This document shows positions 47,960 to 61,000 of a stretch of 64,000 bases of DNA, piece by piece. A model generated the notes under the pieces. The model did not search any database. It saw nothing but the letters and a program-made list of their open reading frames with translations, and was not told the origin of the DNA. Position numbers and translations under genes: made by a program. Location: contig JAOVFP010000003.1 in assembly GCA_025738555.1 (NCBI GenBank), forward strand, positions 372,001-436,000, read 5' to 3'. This DNA is from Cyathus striatus. Its lineage: Eukaryota; Basidiomycota; Agaricomycetes; Agaricales; Nidulariaceae. Numbering within the stretch: the first letter of the stretch is position 1; every line of letters begins with the position of its first letter.

Positions 47960-49900
47960 ACGTTGAGAACGGTATGAACCTGCGACATGAGTGTACAGTA
48001 CGTACGTATTCTTCTACGTATATATAGACATCGTCAGAAACGCATCACCCTATAGAACGAAGGGCTCACGTTTAACATTCGTAGAAAACGGCTATCCAAC
48101 CATACCATACCTAAGTGCCTCCTCCAAGACCTAACCTGTGCTTGACATCAAACCAATCCGCGCGGGAATCCCAAAATACGACAACAGATTCTTCGTCAAT
48201 ACACCCCACAGAACTACTAAGTTTTAATACTGCCATGAGGGGATATAGTCACGGATACGACGCAGGCTGATCGCCAGTTACTATTCACAAAGGGAACCTG
48301 CCAGGTGATTTCGGGCCTGTACCCTCCTCGAGAACCAAAGAGGCTTCACATGGAGCGATGTGGGTATACCTGGTAGAGAGAACGGGGGAGAAGACAAACT
48401 TATATATGAGAACTTAGCTGGTAGAAGCTCGATTGCTTCGTTCGTTGACGGGTAAGAACACATGCGGAGTGGGGGGGTTAGAGCTCAATTGGAGTAGACC
48501 TTCGGGGGCTTTGGTCTTCTACGACATGGATTCTGGAAGGCCTGCAGGGTCTTCGAAGACCCCATGATTGAGAGGGTAAAGTATCCACGGTCAGCGCTGG
48601 GTCAGGGTATCAGAACGTGAGTCTAGCAGGAAGGGTTGGGGTATCTTCGACGACACCGGTGAAGTAGACACCTATTTTGGAGTGCTTTTGTCGACCAATA
48701 AGGCGTATCCCCATGCCGTGACACCCCATTTGAATCCTTTATTGCCGACTTTCCTCTTCGACCTGCTTTTTGCCTTAGGTTTGTCGATCTTGGTCTCCTC
48801 TTCAATGATCCTTAGTGGTGAAGTAGGCTAAACAACAACCCTACCCTCTCTCTTCCGTGACTGCCCAATAATACACTCTTGCCCCCCATATGCAGCACAA
48901 ATGCAAGACGCTTGAGGATTGCGGGAGTTGAAGTTGGCTATTCGTGCATGTGGTAGTGGAGGGAGAGGCTGACAATGCTCCCGCTTCTTCTGTGGTGCTT
49001 GATGGCGACAAAACGGATGGTAAGAGCGCAGGTGTGGGTGTGAGGGGGAGGGTGAGCAGGTGTGGTTGGCGGACATCGGAGGGAGTGGCGTTATAAAGAA
49101 GTAAGGGAGACGGCGTTCACACAATAATTAATGATGGATGGTGTCTTCATTTCAGTATTGGTATTCTGCTCGGATCTACAATAAGCACGTAGCAAGAAAG
49201 GAAGGCTGAAGAGAACGAACCAAACATACGCCCTGACTCAATCCTCCCCACCCAGCAACCGAGACTATCCGTCTTCCTCTACAATCTAGCACTGAAAGCC
49301 CCGTCGGCTTTGGGCAGAGTCAGAGGCCACATAATGACTCCCACGACTGGACGCAGAGCAGATCTTGACAATGACTTCGCTCTCCCCCATAAGGTTCGAG
49401 CTCGAACAATTCGAACACACGACGTCCAGCAGCAACTGGTCGGATCTTCTTGGGCTCTTCACCTCGTGTTCATGGTGAATTGATCTATGCAGGCTGTGTT
49501 GAATATCAGAGAGCGTGTTCTCCCCAGTGTGCGTGAAGTCTTACCAGCCTGAGATGTGTCGTGTTCCCGTGATGTTGTGACGCGCTGTCAGCTGGCACTG
49601 TGTAACCACACGCCTACTTCCCCCTGCAATGCTACAACATGGCGCAACAGTGACTTCAACGAGGGAATATGCAGCAATGAAATGATTGATATGGACGTAG
49701 TAACTGGGGCGGGGAGTTGAGGGCACGGAAGTGCAGGGCTTCAAGTAAGTAAGATTGCTTGCCTTGAGGCTAGGGCGCTTCCGAGTCGTTTCCCACGCAC
49801 AGACACCATTTCTGGGCCCGAACCGCTGAGGTCGGTGCGATCGTTTGTTTCGTGGTTTCATCGTCGTCTCGTCGTCGGCAGGTCGTCGGAAACGTTTCGA
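47960..49900 (+). repeat. Dispersed repeat family R, copy 7
   Basis: The family start block (GAACCTGCGACATGAGTGTAC) at about 47977 is followed by the later blocks shared with 21.6-23.2 kb and 14 kb. Same orientation as the others. Confidence 0.6.
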
Positions 49901-50009
49901 GAGTTCGGACTTCTGGTATGCCAAGTACACAAGATACTTTTTAACTCTTTGAACAATATAAGACATTGTACGTTTTCGAATATCATTATTTTTACGTTCA
50001 GATACCGAG

Positions 50010-51440
50010 AGTGATTTCTGTCTACATATACTTACTTCCCAAATATTAGTACTGATGAACTATAGATTGCTATTTGCTACCAAGAGCTAGGCATCTCAGC
50101 TCTCACACCCATTGTCAATCATTTCAATACATGTAATACAGTTCTCTTCATTGATGATCAGCAGGTACGTATTCATGTCCTGTGGTACTATTCCTGGTAC
50201 TAATCCGTGCTTCTTACTGCACCGGCCATTCGCTAGTCTCACTAGCCACCATCCTCGAGAACGAAGTACTCTTCGTAGTAGACGATGTTGAAGTACCCGG
50301 CCGTGAGTACCGAGGAAGACAAAATGGACGAGGAATCAGCAGAGAAGAGCTTAGCATTAGCTCTTTAGTCGACGAGGAATGGCGTGCGTGGAGTGATGAG
50401 GTTAGAACTCGATTGGTGAAAGAACTTGAAATGTTTGGTCTTCTGAGATTTGGATTCCGAAAGGCGTGCGCGGTGATATAGTCTGCGCTTGGGCGGGGTG
50501 AAGTGTTCGTCGGCGTTGGAAGGGCTACCCCTTAGTTGTATTCTGGAGTTCTTGGAGCATAGGTCATAAAGAACTAGAAGTGCGTTAGTCTTTTGTGATG
50601 TCAATTCTGGATGGCGTGCAGAGTGTTCGAAGACGTGGTCTGGTTTGGGAGGGTGAAGTGCCTGTCAGCCCTGGTACGGAGGCTGTCTGTGTTACTCTTT
50701 AGATGTGTCCCAGAGGCCTTCGAGCTTCGAGCGTAGGGTACGGGAACGCGATGGAATCCTGGGAGTATAAGGAGGGGATGTCAGGACTGGGGTACCCTGG
50801 ACGATGCAGATGAGAGAGACATTACTTTTCATATGCCATTGCCCCAATCCTCGCTCTCGAAACCGACCTCTTCCCTTCCCAATCATAATACCCCCCTCCA
50901 TCATTCTCTCCTTCAACAGAGACAGGGGGCAGCGTCTTACCAACACCTATTCCCTATACTGCCCAGGAATCCTGAAAAAAGGCTTTGCATCGAGACAGAG
51001 TGCACTAAGGGAATGTCTATGATGACGATATAGGTAAAGAAGAAAAGCAGGAAGAAATGAGGAGGATAACGAACCAAACACATATGCCCGCAGCTCTGGA
51101 TCTCTCCCAAACCAACAACCTCAGGCACCCTCCCTATCTGGCTTAGCCGTCCCGTCGACAGCGTAGACGGAGCCTCTACAGCACTCGTCTTGGGCAGAGG
51201 TTACACCTAAGAACACTGAGGAGGTGCCCTCGGTTCATATCTTATGAAGTTTTAGTTCAAGATGGATCGGTGAGAAGGTGGAAGATCAGACTGCTTCTGC
51301 ACGTGAAGAAGTTGCGTTAAGTCTTCTGCTGAGGAACACCGTATTCCTGTAGTATTGTTATTCTTGAGGTGGGTGCGATCGAGCCTCATGCCTACGTAGG
51401 TTACGCGTCGTTTCCCACGCTCTGGCCTCCATCAGTTCTA
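50010..51440 (+). repeat. Dispersed repeat family R, copy 8, fused to a duplicated coding fragment
   Basis: Positions 50010-50210 match 20750-20945. Positions 50240-51240 match 8010-9190 and 51230-51440 match 25440-25700. A 99-codon plus frame (50182-50481) spans the first junction; its homologue at 8.0-8.2 kb is frameshifted. No domain recognised. Confidence 0.6.
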
Positions 51441-51484
51441 AATGAATCGGATATGTCAGGCATCAGAATCGGTTCCAAAAGGGT

Positions 51485-51640
51485 ACCGAGTCTGTACCAT
51501 CCGGGTACATAACCAATGGCAACATCGAGGGTACATATACCGTACCCAATCAATGTTTACCAATATTATACCTGTAGTAACCACATAGAGGGTACGTATA
51601 CCCGACCCTACCTACTATACCGTTTTCAGTAACGGATTCA
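51485..51640. mobile_element. Possible transposon-end relic with GGGTACGTATACC motifs
   Basis: Dense GGTACC / GGGTACATATACCGTACCC motifs in both orientations resemble subterminal repeats. Element ends were not defined. Confidence 0.25.
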
Positions 51641-51659
51641 TTCGTGTTTTCGTTTCCGT

Positions 51660-54600
51660 TTTACGATACGCAGAGGAGCCCTGCTACTGTTCCGAGTCGA
51701 TCCCGTTATTCCACACGCAATGCACTGCCGCCCAATATATACATATACAAGACTCAGGAAGCACGGGAAAGTCAAATAAACACAATTTGTTGTTCTACAC
51801 ATCCCCACGTTCTATAGTACCGAAATTAGTGCGGTAGATGACAGTAGAAGACGTTAAATAGTGGGCATAACACATCGTTATTCAGAATGCAAAGGACAAA
51901 TGTAGAAATGTAAATTAGCCGAGGGACGTGCGATGGGAGCCGGCTAATATATGTTCAGCACGTTTGTGGAATTTTCGTTTTTCTACACGCAATGAACTGC
52001 TGCTTGAAATATACATATCCAAGGATCAGGAGGCGTGGGAAAGTCAAATAAGAAACATTTTGTTGTTCTACATGTCTCCATGTTATTAAATACCCAATTT
52101 AGTGCAATAGAGATCACCACAGGATATTAAATAGTTGGTGCAATGTATCGTTATTCAGAACGCAAAGGACAGAGATAGAAATGACATGTGATAGGAGCCG
52201 GCTAATTTATGTTCAATGCATTTGTGGAACTCCCGTTTTTCTGCACGCATGTAAGACCTACTACTGTTCCGAGCCGATCCCGTTATACTACACGTAACGC
52301 ACTGCCGATTGATATATACAAATCCGAGGTTCTGGAAGCGTGGGAAAGTTAAATAATCACACTTTGCCACTCTACATATCTCCATGTTCCAAAATACCCA
52401 AATTAGTGTGATAGAGATCACCGCAGGATGTGAAATAGTGAGTGTAATATATCATTATTCAGAACGCAAAGGACAGAGATAGAGATATAATTTAGCCGAG
52501 GGACATGTGATGGGGGCCGGCTAATTTATGTTCAATGCATTTGTGGAACTCCCGTTTTTCTACACGCATGTAAGACCTACTACTGTTCCGAGCTGATCCC
52601 GTTACACTACACGCAATACACTGCCGCCTAAAATATACATATCCGAGGTTTTGGAAGTGCGGGAAATTTAAATAATCATACTTTGTTGTTCTATATATCT
52701 CTACGTTCCAAAATACTTTATTCAGTGGGATAGAGATCACAACAGGATATTAGATAGTGGGTGTTATATATCGTTATTCAGAACGAAACGGTCAGATGTA
52801 GAATATGAACTAGCCGAGGGACATGTGATGAGAGCCGGCTAATTTATGCTCGATGCATTTGTGGAACTCCCGTTTTTCTACACGCATGTAAGACCTGCTA
52901 CTGTTCTGAGACGATCCCGTTATATTACATACAATGCACTGCCACATGAAATATGCATATCCGAGGTTCTGGAAGTGTAGAAAAGTCAAATAAACACATT
53001 TTGTTGTTCTAGTTATCTTCATGTTCTATTATACTAAAGTTAGTGTGATAGAGGACGATACACCATGTTTAAAAGGGAGCATTAAACGACGTTATTCAGA
53101 ACGCAAAGGACAGAGATAGAAATATAATTTAGCTGAGAGACATATGATGGGAGCCAGCTAATTTATGTTCAATGCACTTGTGGAACTCCCGTTTTTCTAC
53201 ATGCATGTAAGACCTACTACTGTTCTGAGCCGATCCCATTATACTACACGAAACGCACTGCCGATTGATATATACAAATCCGAGGTTCTGGAAGCGTGGG
53301 AAAGTTAAATAATCACACTTTGCCGCTCTACATATCTCCATGTTCCAAAATACCCAAATTAGTGTGATAGAGATCTCCGCAGGATGTTAAACAGTGAGTG
53401 TAATATATCGTTATTCAGAATGCAAAGGACAGAGATAGAAATATAATTTAGCTGAGGGACATGTGATGGGAGCCAACTAATATATGTTCAACGTGTTTGC
53501 AGAATTTTTGTTTTTCTACACGCATGTAAGCTCTGCTACTGTTCCGGGCCAATCCCATTATACTATATGCAATGTATTGCCGCATGAAATGTACATATTT
53601 GACGTTCTGGAAGCGTGGGAAAGTCAAATAAACACATGATGTTGTTCTAATTATCTCCATGCCTTATAGTATTAAATGTAGTGTGATAGAAATCACTGCA
53701 GGATGTTAAATAGTGAGTGTAATATATCGTTATTCAGAACGCAAAGGACAGAGATAGAAATATAATTTAGCCGAGGGACATGTGATGGGAGCCGACTAAT
53801 ATATGTTCAGCGCGTTTGTGGAATTTTCGTTTTTCTACATGCATGTAAGCTCTGCTACTGTTCCGAGTCGATCCCGTTATTCCACATGCAATGCATTGCC
53901 GCCCAATATATACATATACAAGACTCAGGAAGCGGGGGAAAGTCAAATAAACACAATTTGTTCTACATATCTCTATGTTCTATAGTACTGAAATTAGTGC
54001 GATAGATGACAGATGACAGTAGAAGACGTTAAATAGTGGGCATGACACATCGTTATTCAGAACACAAAGGACAAATGTAGAAATATAAATTAGCCGAGGG
54101 ACATGTGATGGGAGCCGGCTAATATATGTTCAAGGCATTTCTGGAATTTTCGTTATTTTACATGCAATGAACTGCCGCTCGAAATATATGTAACATATCC
54201 AAGGATCGGGAGGCGTGGGAAAGTCAAATAAAAAAGACTTTGTTGTTCTACACATCCCCATGTTATAAAATACCCAATTTAGTGTGATAGAGATCACCAC
54301 AGGATATTAAATAGTGGGTGCAATGTATCGTTATTCAGAACGCAAAGGACGGATGTAGAAATATATATTAGCCGAGGGGACATGTGTTGAGACCCGGTTG
54401 ATTGATGTTCAATAAGGGAATTCAAAGTTGGCTGTTCTGTCACGTTGTGACCAGTCGCTACGGACAAATCGCTACGGTCTTGCCGAAAACCGTGATCAGA
54501 AATTCAAATGGAGAATTTCGCTATACACATTCACTAAGTTTTATTCTTTTCTACCTCTATATCTCGTTAAAAATTTGGAGGTTGTATATATACTATTATG

Positions 54601-56572
54601 TTTAGACAATATATCTAACAAAATGTATATTTTCGTAAGGTGAAAGAAAGGATGTGGTTCCTGTCAACACTATCTGAATGTTATAAACTCCGAACTGATC
54701 GCCGATTGTTCTCCTTAGTAACAATACAGAAATCACTGTAGCGTATCGTGTTACGCCAACTTTGAATTCCCCTAATGTACTTGTGGAATTTCCGTTTCCT
54801 GATACGCATGTGTACCCTGCTACCATTTCGAGTCAATCCCGTTATACTACACGGAATGCACTGCCATATGAAATATACATATCTGAGGTTTTGGATGCGT
54901 GGGAAAATCAAGTAAAAACACTTTGTCATTCTACATATTACCATGTTCTGTAGTACTTGATTTAGTGTGATAAAGGACAGTGTAGGACCTTAAATAGTGA
55001 GCATTAGACGGCGTTATTCAGAATGCAAAGGACAGATGTAGAAATATAAATTAGTTAAGCGACATATGATTGGGGCTGGCTGAGGAATGTTCAACACATT
55101 TGTGGAATGTTTGTTTGTCTACACCCAATGAACTGCCAGTCGAAATATACATATCCGAGGATATGGAAGCGTGGGAAAGTCAAATGTTGCTCTATATATC
55201 TTCATGTTTTATAGTACTTAATTTAGTGTGACTGAGGACAGTGGATGATATTAAATAGTGGGTGTAATATATCGTTACTCTGAACTCAAAGGACAGATGT
55301 AGAGATGTAGATTAGCGGAGGGACATGTGGTGAGAGCCGGCTAATGTATGTTCAACGCATTTGTGGAATTTTCGTTTTTTTACATGCATGTAAGCCCTGC
55401 TACTGTTCCGTGTTGATCTCGTTATACAACACGCAATATACTGCAGCCTGAAATATACAAATACCAAGTTCTGGAGGCGTGGAAAAATAAAATAAAAACA
55501 CTTTATTGTTCTACATATCTCCATATTCTATAATACTTAATTTAGTGTGATAGAGGACAATACATGATATTAAATGGTGAGCATTAGAAGGCGTTATTCA
55601 GAATGTAAAGGATGGATGTAGAAGTATAAATTAGCCGAGGGACATGTGATAGGAGCCGGACCTAATTCGTGTTCAACACGTTTGTCGAATTTCCATTTAT
55701 GATATGAAATGTACGATCGCGTTATTCTACACGAAATGTACTGCTGCTTGAAATATACATATCCAAGGTTCTGAAAGCATGGGAAAGTCAAATAAGCACA
55801 TCTTGTTCTATGTATCTCCATGTTCTATAGTACTTTATTTACAGAGGTTTAGGCTCATGACATCAAGCTGGCCCAGAAACTGAGAAAACAAACAAATTTG
55901 AACATATCACAACAATTAGGATTAGAGACATGTAAAAAGTTATGCAAAGTTAAAGTATACATGCCATAATATATAATTATCCGGTAAAATGTTGCGTGGA
56001 TACAACTTGTGTGGAAATAATGGGCAGTGTACAAGGGAGTGGGGGTGTACACAGGACCGGTGGAAAACAGTTACTGGTAGTCAGGCTGTGTGGCCGTCAC
56101 TGATCGCCGGTGAAATTCAGATGTACACTAAAAAAACAAAGGGCTACAATGATAAGCAAATCGCTGTAATGCGATAGAGGACAGTAGAGGATATTAATCA
56201 TGAACATTATACGGCGTTATTCGGAACGCAAATGACAGATGTAGAAATATAAATTACCTGAGAGACATGTGATGGCATCCGGCTAATGTATGTTTTTCGA
56301 CACGCTGGTGAGCCATGCTACTGCTCCCAGTCAATCTGTTATACACACAATATTCTGCAGCCTGAAATATATATATCCGAGGTTCTGGAAGCGTGAGAAA
56401 GTCAAATTAAAATACTTTGTTGTTCTACATATATCCACGTTCTATAGCTTTACTTCAGTGTGATAGAGGAAAATACACGACATTAAATAGTCCAAATTAT
56501 ATGGCATTATTCAGAACGCAAAGGGCAGATGTAGAAATATATATTAGCCGAGGGATCATGTGATAGCTGCGT
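51660..56572 (+). repeat. Tandem satellite, unit about 265-325 bp, about 14 units
   Basis: The landmark GCCGAGGGACATGTGATGGG or its variants recurs near 51918, 52184, 52497, 52812, 53132, 53450, 53768, 54092, 54371, 55050, 55313, 55633, 56258 and 56547. The usual spacing is 313-324 bp, with some shorter units. Other constant blocks are TTATTCAGAACGCAAAGGAC and GTTCTGGAAGCGTGGGAAAG. Several units keep a 70-codon minus frame ending HMSL. It could be centromere-like, but nothing in the sequence proves that. Confidence 0.9.
54416..54772. mobile_element. MITE inserted in a satellite unit, TAA target duplication
   Basis: 357 bp whose ends read GGGAATTCAAAGTTGGC from the left and GGGGAATTCAAAGTTGGC inward from the right. 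TAA stands on both sides (54413-54415 and 54773-54775). Removing the element and one TAA restores a normal satellite unit (ATGTTCAA.. TGTRCTTGTGG). The 3-bp TAA duplication fits PIF/Harbinger-type MITEs; TA with a one-base-longer end is an alternative. Confidence 0.78.
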
Positions 56573-56574
56573 AT

Positions 56575-58040
56575 TGTAAAACAGAAATTCATATAGATCA
56601 CGCAGATATGTAGAAGAACAAAGTATGTTTTATTTGATAAAAATAGGGCCGACAAGCGGCAGGGCCCACTACCTCTTCCTTTAATAGACATTTACCATTA
56701 GAAATACAATTCATTATAGAGAAAATCATATTAGAGAGAAAAGCTACATTAATAATTGTAGTGATAGATGCCCTGAATTTGAAGTTCATAAGTCTGAGAT
56801 TGAAATAGATGATAAATGTGGTAGTGATAACGAAAGCTTGGCATGAAGAGATGAGTGTTTGGAGTTGGGATCTCTCAGTGGATCCGGGAACATAGTGTTC
56901 GCGAGCAAGAGTGTAAGGGATCGGATTGTTGGGGGTGTCATTGAGAATACCGCCACTGAGGGTTCCGCAGTGGTTGCATTGCAAAGGGAACTTTAGACTT
57001 GGTTGGAGCGCACTGCAGGCCATTGGAGCATCTCAGGCACTGAAACAGCTTGAATTGGGATAAGGGTCGTATGAAAAAAAGAGATAGTGTGTATGTATAC
57101 AACAAATTTCAATAACTTGGGATTTGTATTCAAATTTTAGGTGAATGAGTCAATGACAGAATTAGCATGCTTCATTGACAATTTATATGTAGAGAAGGAA
57201 ATCTAAAATAGTTCTTGTATCTATGTATGTGCGAATAGAATTGCAGGTTCACTCACTCAGCCGTACTCAAGGATTAGGAGAGACAAGTGGTGATGCAATT
57301 GGAATATGACATTAACGTCAAGTAAGTCATGGTGGTAGTGCTGAAACGGCCACTATGTCGATCCTCCACCGGGGATGAACAGATCTGTATGTGCGAGTTC
57401 TCCACTCACATTTCCATTTGCCAGTGGATAGGAAGAAAGTAATGGTAATAAAGGAGAAAGAAGGGGGCTACTGCATAAGGTGAAGACAAAAACGAGAGGG
57501 ATGATGATAGGGGGGCAAAAGGATCTGAGATGATTGAAATTCGTCAGCAGTCACAGGATTGTCACAAGGCTCCAGCCAATCAGGTTGAGATCCCGTTCAT
57601 GAACCTGTAAATCGCCTTATAGGGAAATCAGACGTCCCTATAACCCAACTACCTTAAAAGGTAGTGGGAATTTTCACACGCCTCCGGAACCTCGGATTTG
57701 ATATTTCGAGCAAGCATATTGCGCGTTGAACAACGGGATCGACTTTGAAGGCTCCCATCACATGTCCCTCGGGTAATTTATATTTCTACATCTGTCTCCT
57801 TTGTGTTCTAAATAATAATATGTAGTACCCACTACTCAATATCCTCTACTGTCTACTATCACACAAAACTGGGTATTATATTACATGGAGATATGTAGAA
57901 TAACAAAATATTTTATTTCACTTTCCCACGCTTACTGAACCTCGGATATGTATATTTCGAGCCGCAGTATGCTGCGTGAAGTATAACGGGATTGAAGCCG
58001 GGTAGTAACAGAGTTCATTTGTATATGATAAAACAGAAAT
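56575..58040 (-). repeat. Same satellite in inverted orientation
   Basis: After about 56575 the landmarks appear as reverse complements: TATGTAGAAGAACAAAGT at 56607, GGCTCCCATCACATGTCCCT at 57757 and CTTTCCCACGC at 57921. The array is thus a large palindrome whose centre lies near 56573. About 1 kb of unrelated sequence interrupts the inverted part. Confidence 0.8.
56665..57668. mobile_element. Insertion of about 1 kb in the inverted satellite
   Basis: The inverted unit breaks after GTTTTATTTGA (about 56637) and resumes with TTCACACGCCTCCGGAACC (57672). CCCACTACCT near the left and AGGTAGTGGG near the right are 10-bp inverted ends. No clear target duplication was found. A minus frame at 56598-57023 (141 codons, with CNHCGTLSGGILNDTPNN) runs across the left junction and is probably not a single real gene. 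Confidence 0.45.
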
Positions 58041-58082
58041 TCAACATATATTGTAGGAATTAGCATTCTAATAGATATATTT

Positions 58083-61000
58083 TTAAGTAGTTAAATGCTT
58101 ATGCTGGCGACGTTTTACTGTCAACCCTTGATTATATATAGAAATGAAAGTCTTCATGTAAAGTGTAGCCCTATATTGACCCATATAGCTGACTGATTTT
58201 CGAATGCGTGCAAGAACTGCATTACTGCACTCCGCTGCACTAGAATTAATGGCTTTTAGTCTCGGATCTGCTTCAGCATAAGATTTTAGAAAGCATGCTG
58301 GGGCGCATTTGGTGTGGCCAGGTGCATGAAAACGATCAATCACGAAATCTGTGTTTGCAAAAAATCCGCCTTCTCTTGTCATTCAATAAGGACCCAATGC
58401 GCATGCAAAGTCATAAATAACTCTTTTGGGAGGGACTTCCCAATGTGTGTACAAGGCTGAAAAAACGTCATTGCGTCCTTCACTCGTGGGCATGCAATGG
58501 AAACCATAGCAAATGGAATGTGTGCACCATACCACCATAATACCACCTGTTAATGTTTGTTGAGAGTACTGGCTGAAATACTTGGCACATTGAGAACCTC
58601 TTCTGGCACCCGACACCGCTTTTTCTGCAGTTTGATCATGCTTTAGCCTTGGGTACTTAGGTCTATATCTTACCATAGGCATACTGTAGCACGACCCTGT
58701 CTAAATAAATAAAGATGTCAGTGTCTGTATTTATGAAATAATTTACAAGCGCATACAGTCTTCCAGTTGTCCGTAACTAGGACTATATCTTGATTGATAG
58801 GGTGCACTGGACTTTGTGTTATAAGTTTTGAAAGCACTTCATGTGCACGCATTGCAATCCAATTACAGACTCTGACAACGTCCAGGGAGAGTTTTGAGTT
58901 TATTTGGACTTCATGTCTGAGTACCATATATATTGCAGGTATCCGCATCAACAAAGACACATTGTCTTTGCTAGGATTTTGTAAGAAAGTGCAAAGACTC
59001 TGATAACTAAGTCTGTTAACTTTCCGTGCGACAGACTCCTCTGCCGCAATCTAGTATTACATGAATTTAGCAAGGTAAAAACCGAAAACTGAAAATACTA
59101 TTATAACTTGCCTGAAGAAGGAATTTTATATATGTCTGATGCAGCCAAGCTCCCTTTTCGACGGAATTCTCCCCGAGTACCCTCTCTACAAAATCCCCAA
59201 GATGTGCGTTTAATGCCCTCAGTCCTACTCTCACACCTGGAAGACAAGCAAGGCGATTTTCTATTTCTTTTATTTCTTTTTCCTTTCCTGCTTCTAAGTG
59301 AGAATTAATCAATGTAGCCACTACCTTGTCATCGGTTTCGTCGGTGTTATCACAATTGTTGGCCAGAGAAAATGGTGATTTACCCATCAGTGCCTTCCGG
59401 ACAAGATGTCTTAGCTTGATGTCTTCAATCAGCTGTTGTTTCGGGATGTAACATGCTTCGCCTCTTTCTTGTGAATGGTCAGATATTGTTGTTGGGGGTC
59501 TAATCATTTCCCGAATTTGCTTCCAACTGAAAGAAATGGAAACCCCATCGAAAATGACCTCATCAGGTGTAGGTCCACAAATATCGCATGTCATATCATT
59601 CTCCAGAACGACCAAATCGGCATAAGCAAACCATGCAGTGCGAAAGGTTAGATTGGAAACAAAAGGTATTCCCTTCCCAGAATTTATATATGTTCGAGTT
59701 GTGTCAGTGGTGAAGGCTACCATTGGTGTCTCTGAAGATGCAAAGTTCGTTGTATAACACTCCAGAAGCATATGCGTGAATAGAGACCTGTTGTTGAGAT
59801 TTAAAATGCCGATCTCTCGGCAGTCTGGCCTGATAAATCGATTTCGACACTTCAGGCATTGGCAGAGCTGAATCTTGGTTTTAAATGCGCTCTCCGTTCC
59901 ATAGACAATACATGACTTTTCAATCAAATCTCCGGCTTCTTCAATGCTGGAACCACAAATACATCGGAAGTTGTCTCCCAGCTTTATCAAAGCGGGCTCC
60001 GATGACAGCATGCATGCCATCTTGTCATATAGCTGACGGTCGCTTTTTAAAGCTGCCCATACAGGCGGCATTATCGGAAGATGCGATATAGCTATATCAC
60101 CATCAGCAGCAGAACGTAACAAATGATTATTAGCTGGAATATACAAGTTGTGGTAGCAGTAAACCAGTATTTACCGGTAATCTGAGGTGGACTCGAATAA
60201 ATGTCTGGGTTTATAGGGGCCAATTGTTTTAATGAATTAAAGTAGTGCTTTGAGCTGTTGATATGTTGACAGCTGGACGGTCCACATTTTCTACATTTCC
60301 AGACTGCAACACTATGCTCCACTTCTTCATGAATGACAATAACCCGCTCAATCATTTCAGTGCCAGATGAAACAGAAAATAAGTAAAAAGGAGAGAAGTC
60401 CAAGTCAAGAAAGACCATTATAACTTTATCGGGTTCTGAGAAGTCTGAATAAGCATCTGCCTTTATGTAGCTGTAGCATCATATCTTACCTAAAGGTATA
60501 CAATCGTCTCTTGGGAATTTTGTAACCCCTAGCTTCTTGAGAAGTCGTGCATGCACACAGTTTGAAGGTCCTTGTGGACACATGCAAGCTGCTTCCATCG
60601 TTCCTTCCACTAACCACCACTGGAGATGGTACCAATGGTTCTTTAAGCGATTGAGTTCAAGTTGGATATATGACATATATTATGTTTTACTCACCGGAGT
60701 CCCCTTGCTATGTTGTTTATCCCAACCTTGTACGACAAACAATTCCTGCGACACTTGGTAAAACCCAACACTGCTATTAACAACGGAATTTTCATATTCC
60801 TCATAGCTCTCATCTTCAGCGGTATCATTCGAACCTCTGACCGGTGCCTGTACTTCAGTACCACTAAAGTTAAAACCTCCTCTGAATTGATCATAACCCA
60901 TGGTCTCTGAACCATCACCAGAGGACGAATCAGGTAAATTTCGAAAAATGTTCATCATTTCTAAGCTTCTCGTTTCAGAAGGTTCCATTTGAGGCGAACG

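Noticed and set aside
56598..57023. 141-codon minus frame as a gene
   Set aside because: It crosses the junction between satellite and insertion, so at most part of it could be coding.
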